This document shows positions 5,637-7,764 of a DNA stretch of 7,764 nt, one piece after another. Both the position numbers and the translations under genes were made by a program. Every line of letters starts with the position of its first letter. Position 1 is the first letter of the stretch. The DNA is from Clostridia bacterium. Its GTDB lineage: Bacteria > Bacillota > Clostridia > Christensenellales > UBA1242. The notes beneath the pieces were generated by a model. That model ran no database searches and was not told where the DNA came from. It was given only the letters and a program-made list of their open reading frames with translations. Location of the stretch: the NCBI GenBank assembly GCA_017537515.1, contig JAFYKO010000016.1, forward strand, positions 1 to 7,764, written 5' to 3'.

Positions 5637-6524
5637 ATGCTACCATTAGATGAATATGCGAAAGTTTGCGGTCTGCTTGCAAGTTGCAATGATATCATAA
5701 ACGGAAAGTTTATTTTGGCAAATTACAAGATTTCCAACATTTTGAAAAACATTTCCGCAAGTCGAGAGGTCTACAACCTTCTTGCAGGCTATCTCAATAA
5801 TTTCGACTTTGAAAGAGAGTTTTCAAGAGCCCAATTAAGAAGTGCTTCGCATACAAGCAAGCTTGTGCTTCCAAGCGACAAAGAAAAACTTCTTCCATTT
5901 GTCTTTTGCTTGTTGTTCAACCTCGACAACAACGCAATAAACTTCGATATGTTCTTAAAAGAGTTTTATCGCAGTGAAAACGGACACGGAGAAGAGTTTA
6001 AAAGTTTTGCAAATGCAGTGATAGTCCCATTCAGGGATTTTATCGCCGAGCATTTTGAAATTCCACTTGAAAAGGCAAAGGCATTAAGCCCAGAGCAAAC
6101 ACCAGAAACAACCGAGCCAGCACTAAAACAGCAAGAGGAAAAAGACGAAGAAGACGATGATGAGGACGAGGAAGAAGACGACGAAGACGATGATGACGAC
6201 GATTTTGAATTTGACGATGAAGACGAGGGAGAAAAAATACCTTATTCAGAACTAACAGAAGAAAAAGTAGAGCAGTTTTTGATTGAGATAAAATCAATTT
6301 GCAACGAGATTTTGACCGAGCTCAGTTATGACAGAAAAGTCAAGGAAGAACATAGAGAGGATATAGAGTATATTGCAAATGCAATAATTTCAAACTGCGA
6401 AAGCGGAGACTTAAACAACACCGTTGCCCTTATCACAGCATTTGAGTATGTATCCCACAAGGCTAAAAGCCTAAAATTTTTGTCAAGAGAACTCAAAAAA
6501 CTTTTGTACGAGTTTTATGAGTAG
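5637..6524 (+). CDS. Unknown protein with two helical domains joined by a hyperacidic tract
   Basis: I do not recognise a named family. The 295-residue product has three parts. Residues 1-147 are a mostly helical, soluble-looking domain (LDEYAKVCGLLASCNDIINGK, ILKNISASREVYNLLAGYL, LPFVFCLLFNLDNN). Residues 148-166 are a Pro/Glu/Thr linker. Residues 167-199 are hyperacidic, with 29 of 33 residues Asp or Glu. Residues 201-295 are a second helical domain (LTEEKVEQFLIEIKSICNEIL, DIEYIANAIISNCE, SLKFLSRELKKLLYEFY). There is no signal peptide or membrane segment, so it is probably cytoplasmic. TAGGAGA 9 bases before ATG 5637 and an extended -10 promoter support the start. It is divergent from the ABC operon. 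A polyanionic tract can mimic nucleic acid or bind basic proteins or metal ions, but no role is shown. No clear terminator follows its TAG. Confidence 0.85.
   Translation: MLPLDEYAKVCGLLASCNDIINGKFILANYKISNILKNISASREVYNLLAGYLNNFDFEREFSRAQLRSASHTSKLVLPSDKEKLLPFVFCLLFNLDNNAINFDMFLKEFYRSENGHGEEFKSFANAVIVPFRDFIAEHFEIPLEKAKALSPEQTPETTEPALKQQEEKDEEDDDEDEEEDDEDDDDDDFEFDDEDEGEKIPYSELTEEKVEQFLIEIKSICNEILTELSYDRKVKEEHREDIEYIANAIISNCESGDLNNTVALITAFEYVSHKAKSLKFLSRELKKLLYEFYE
6135..6233 (+). repeat. GAN-type coding microsatellite for the acidic tract
   Basis: The bases coding residues 167-199 are an almost unbroken run of GAC, GAT, GAA and GAG codons, forming a purine-rich imperfect trinucleotide repeat. 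Such runs can change length by whole codons without breaking the frame, so the acidic tract is likely to differ in length between strains. The mixed codons suggest older divergence or selection rather than fresh expansion. Confidence 0.7.
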
Positions 6525-6554
6525 GAAATAGGTTTTTAAAAGGAGAAAGAGAAG

Positions 6555-6653
6555 TTGTTCACAAAAGACAAATTTATGGCACAAACCACGCCAAAAACCC
6601 ATTATTTACCCGCAATTTCCCACGGGGGGGGGGGGTATTTAGGACTCCTTTAG
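6555..6653 (+). other. Possible small TTG-started reading frame running through poly-G
   Basis: AAAGGAGA at 6539-6546 is a good ribosome site 8 bases before TTG 6555. The frame reads 32 codons (MFTKDKFMAQTTPKTHYLP, then four Gly from the G tract, then YLGLL) and stops at TAG 6651-6653. One G fewer would stop it at 6639-6641. One G more would carry it to TGA 6722-6724, which overlaps the downstream TTG start as TTGA. Composition is not clearly protein-like, and no promoter was found close by, so this may be chance. Confidence 0.25.
6624..6635. repeat. 12-base poly-G tract, possible phase-variation site
   Basis: Twelve consecutive G residues lie 85 bases upstream of the TTG start of a surface-protein gene. 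A run this long is very unlikely by chance in DNA this AT-rich. Long poly-G or poly-C runs are a recognised substrate for slipped-strand length change, often near surface-structure genes. The exact count could also be a sequencing or assembly error. Confidence 0.9.
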
Positions 6654-6688
6654 TTGTCAAAAAACAACTTAATTTAAATGTCATTTTA

Positions 6689-6715
6689 CCCACCTTTTTT
6701 GAAAAAGGGGGTGAT
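6689..6715 (+). promoter_or_regulatory. Strong ribosome site covered by a hairpin
   Basis: AAAGGGGGTGAT (6704-6715) matches the full anti-Shine-Dalgarno complement AAAGGAGGTGAT at 11 of 12 bases, and the differing G can still wobble-pair. Its core ends 9 bases before TTG 6721, which selects that codon over ATG 6745. Directly upstream, CCTTTT (6693-6698) pairs with AAAAGG (6703-6708) around TTGA, and CC (6690-6691) with GG (6710-6711) past one mismatch. The ribosome site could therefore be partly masked in the mRNA. Confidence 0.6.
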
Positions 6716-6720
6716 TTGAT

Positions 6721-7764
6721 TTGAAACAAATTGCCTTTTATAAAATGCTGACAATCCTTTTTGTATGTATTGTTGGCGTTTTGCTTTTAACTATGGGACT
6801 TCTTGCTTACAAAACTTCTTTAAAGTTGCAATTACAAATAGGTAGCACGCCTTCGGTTTGGTGTGCTTTGTATGTCAATGGTTCTTCAGACCCGGTTTTT
6901 GATAACCTAAACAGTAAGATTGGGGATGGGGTTTCATTGTCGGGTTCGACATTGTCATTCAATTCTTTCAATACAAATGTTGGTCTTGGGGAAAACTTTT
7001 CTTTGCAGGTGGAAAACAAGTCTCAAAATGGTGCGTTGATGATGATTCAACTTAGCGGTTGCACTGTCGGGGAAAACGCAAATTATACTGAAGTGATAAG
7101 TTCAGGGCAAAAAAGTTCTTCAATGGCAATCAGTACAACTTCTAAAATGTCAATAACCATTTATAAAGTCTTTAAAATAACCGTAAATATGGATGGAGTG
7201 AGTTTGGCTTCCAACAATTTTTTGGTGCATAATGGTACAAATTATGTCAATCCCCTCACCAACCTCTCTCTACAATTTTCGGCAAATGTTGCTTATCAAA
7301 CACCTTTCTCAATAACCTCTTTTACAATCAACGGTTCAAATTCAACCAATTATCAATTCAATGCTTCAACCGGTGTTTTCACTTGCTTGGCTCAGAATTT
7401 TGTCGGAGATGTGGTTTTGGGTGTTAAAGCCGAAAAAATGCCAAACCTAAAAATAACAACAAATGCCACAGCGTCAACTTATGCAAGTTCTGGAGTAGGT
7501 GAGATTTCTCCAGGTGCTTCATACACAACCACACTCACAGCAGTTGCGGGCAGTGAAGTTACTGCAGTTGAGGTCATAATGGCTGGAAATGTAATAGATT
7601 CTTCAAATTATTCTCTCACAACCAATTCTTTATATGTCAAAACATTGACAATCAATGCAGGAGTAATCTACAGCGATATTCAAATAAATTGCACAGTGGC
7701 AAGGATTCAATTTACGTTTAATTTTAAAAATACTGCTTCCGCTTCTATTGTAAACAATCTACAA
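6721..7764 (+). CDS. Partial secreted or membrane-anchored surface protein, Ig-like beta domains
   Basis: This frame is open for 348 codons to the window edge, so the gene is incomplete. The start is taken as TTG 6721: an in-frame TGA at 6712-6714 bars anything earlier, and a near-perfect ribosome site lies 9 bases upstream. ATG 6745 (residue 9) is the alternative. Residues 1-8 are polar or basic (MKQIAFYK), followed by one hydrophobic helix (about 9-29), which fits a signal peptide or N-terminal anchor. No lipobox Cys is placed correctly. The rest is rich in Ser, Thr, Asn, Val and alternating hydrophobics, typical of beta-sandwich surface proteins. It splits roughly into 35-150, 151-239 and 240 onward. 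The last part, with ISPGASYTTTLTAVAGSEV and VEVIMAGNVIDSSNYSL, resembles Ig-like repeats of clostridial surface proteins. Adhesion or a surface structure is inferred only. TasA-like matrix proteins are another possibility for the N-terminal part. Confidence 0.82.
   Translation, partial: MKQIAFYKMLTILFVCIVGVLLLTMGLLAYKTSLKLQLQIGSTPSVWCALYVNGSSDPVFDNLNSKIGDGVSLSGSTLSFNSFNTNVGLGENFSLQVENKSQNGALMMIQLSGCTVGENANYTEVISSGQKSSSMAISTTSKMSITIYKVFKITVNMDGVSLASNNFLVHNGTNYVNPLTNLSLQFSANVAYQTPFSITSFTINGSNSTNYQFNASTGVFTCLAQNFVGDVVLGVKAEKMPNLKITTNATASTYASSGVGEISPGASYTTTLTAVAGSEVTAVEVIMAGNVIDSSNYSLTTNSLYVKTLTINAGVIYSDIQINCTVARIQFTFNFKNTASASIVNNLQ

Noticed and set aside
6040..6297. Arg/Leu-rich reading frame on the minus strand
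   Set aside because: It is the antisense image of the Asp/Glu codon run; Arg-Leu richness is the expected by-product, and no ribosome site or promoter supports it.
6652..6669. AGTTGT/ACAACT hairpin as terminator of the acidic-protein gene
   Set aside because: The 6-bp, AT-rich stem is followed by TTAATTTAAATG and not by a U-tract, so it does not qualify as an intrinsic terminator.
6654..6687. Promoter for the surface-protein gene beginning at TTGTCA (6654-6659)
   Set aside because: The -35 match is good, but no -10 lies at 16 to 18 bp. The candidate CATTTT (6682-6687) is 22 bp away and a weak match, so no promoter is claimed.
1..7764. CRISPR array, transposase, phage or toxin-antitoxin module
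   Set aside because: No regularly spaced repeats, transposase motifs, integrase, phage structural genes or toxin-antitoxin pair could be recognised on either strand.

Overview
The window looks like a chromosomal stretch of a low-GC Gram-positive bacterium, most likely an uncultured Clostridia-type Firmicute. The evidence is the AT-rich spacers, strong purine Shine-Dalgarno sites, TTGACA/TATAAT-type promoters that nearly always carry an extended -10 TGn, U-tract terminators, and a DUF4364-like gene (a Firmicutes family). The lineage is an inference; no marker gene here fixes it.

Layout, left to right. 1-74 is the acidic 3' end of an unidentified gene, closed by a good terminator (85-124). A GC-rich imperfect palindrome follows (127-211, about 80% G+C by count). 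Next come rnhA (RNase HI, 299-772), a 74-residue two-helix membrane protein (871-1095), a tRNA-Trp(CCA) gene with its own promoter and terminator (1259-1332), and a PlsC-like acyltransferase (1436-2179) whose HX4D motif reads HX4G. A bidirectional terminator (2174-2209) separates this + strand series from a convergent minus-strand operon. Read 5'->3', that operon is a DUF4364-like winged-helix protein (5506-4964), an ABC ATPase (4948-4004) and an ABC-2 type permease with a large external domain (3982-2204). Divergent from the operon is a 295-residue protein of unknown function with an extremely acidic central tract (5637-6524). The window ends inside a secreted or membrane-anchored protein rich in beta-type sequence (6721 to beyond 7764). 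It begins at a TTG codon and is preceded by a spacer with a 12-G homopolymer.

How the parts may work together: the ABC ATPase and permease form one exporter-type transporter, and the DUF4364 protein made from the same mRNA is a candidate regulator or accessory factor. The other genes look like separate single-gene units. The most unusual region is 6525-6720. It combines a poly-G tract, a small TTG-started reading frame that runs into that tract, and a hairpin covering the ribosome site of the surface-protein gene. This arrangement could support phase-variable expression, but that is a hypothesis. Two genes (rnhA and the DUF4364 gene) have promoters so close to their ATG that their mRNAs may be leaderless. 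No CRISPR array, transposase, phage gene or complete novel defence system is visible. No gene-free stretch exceeds 300 bases.
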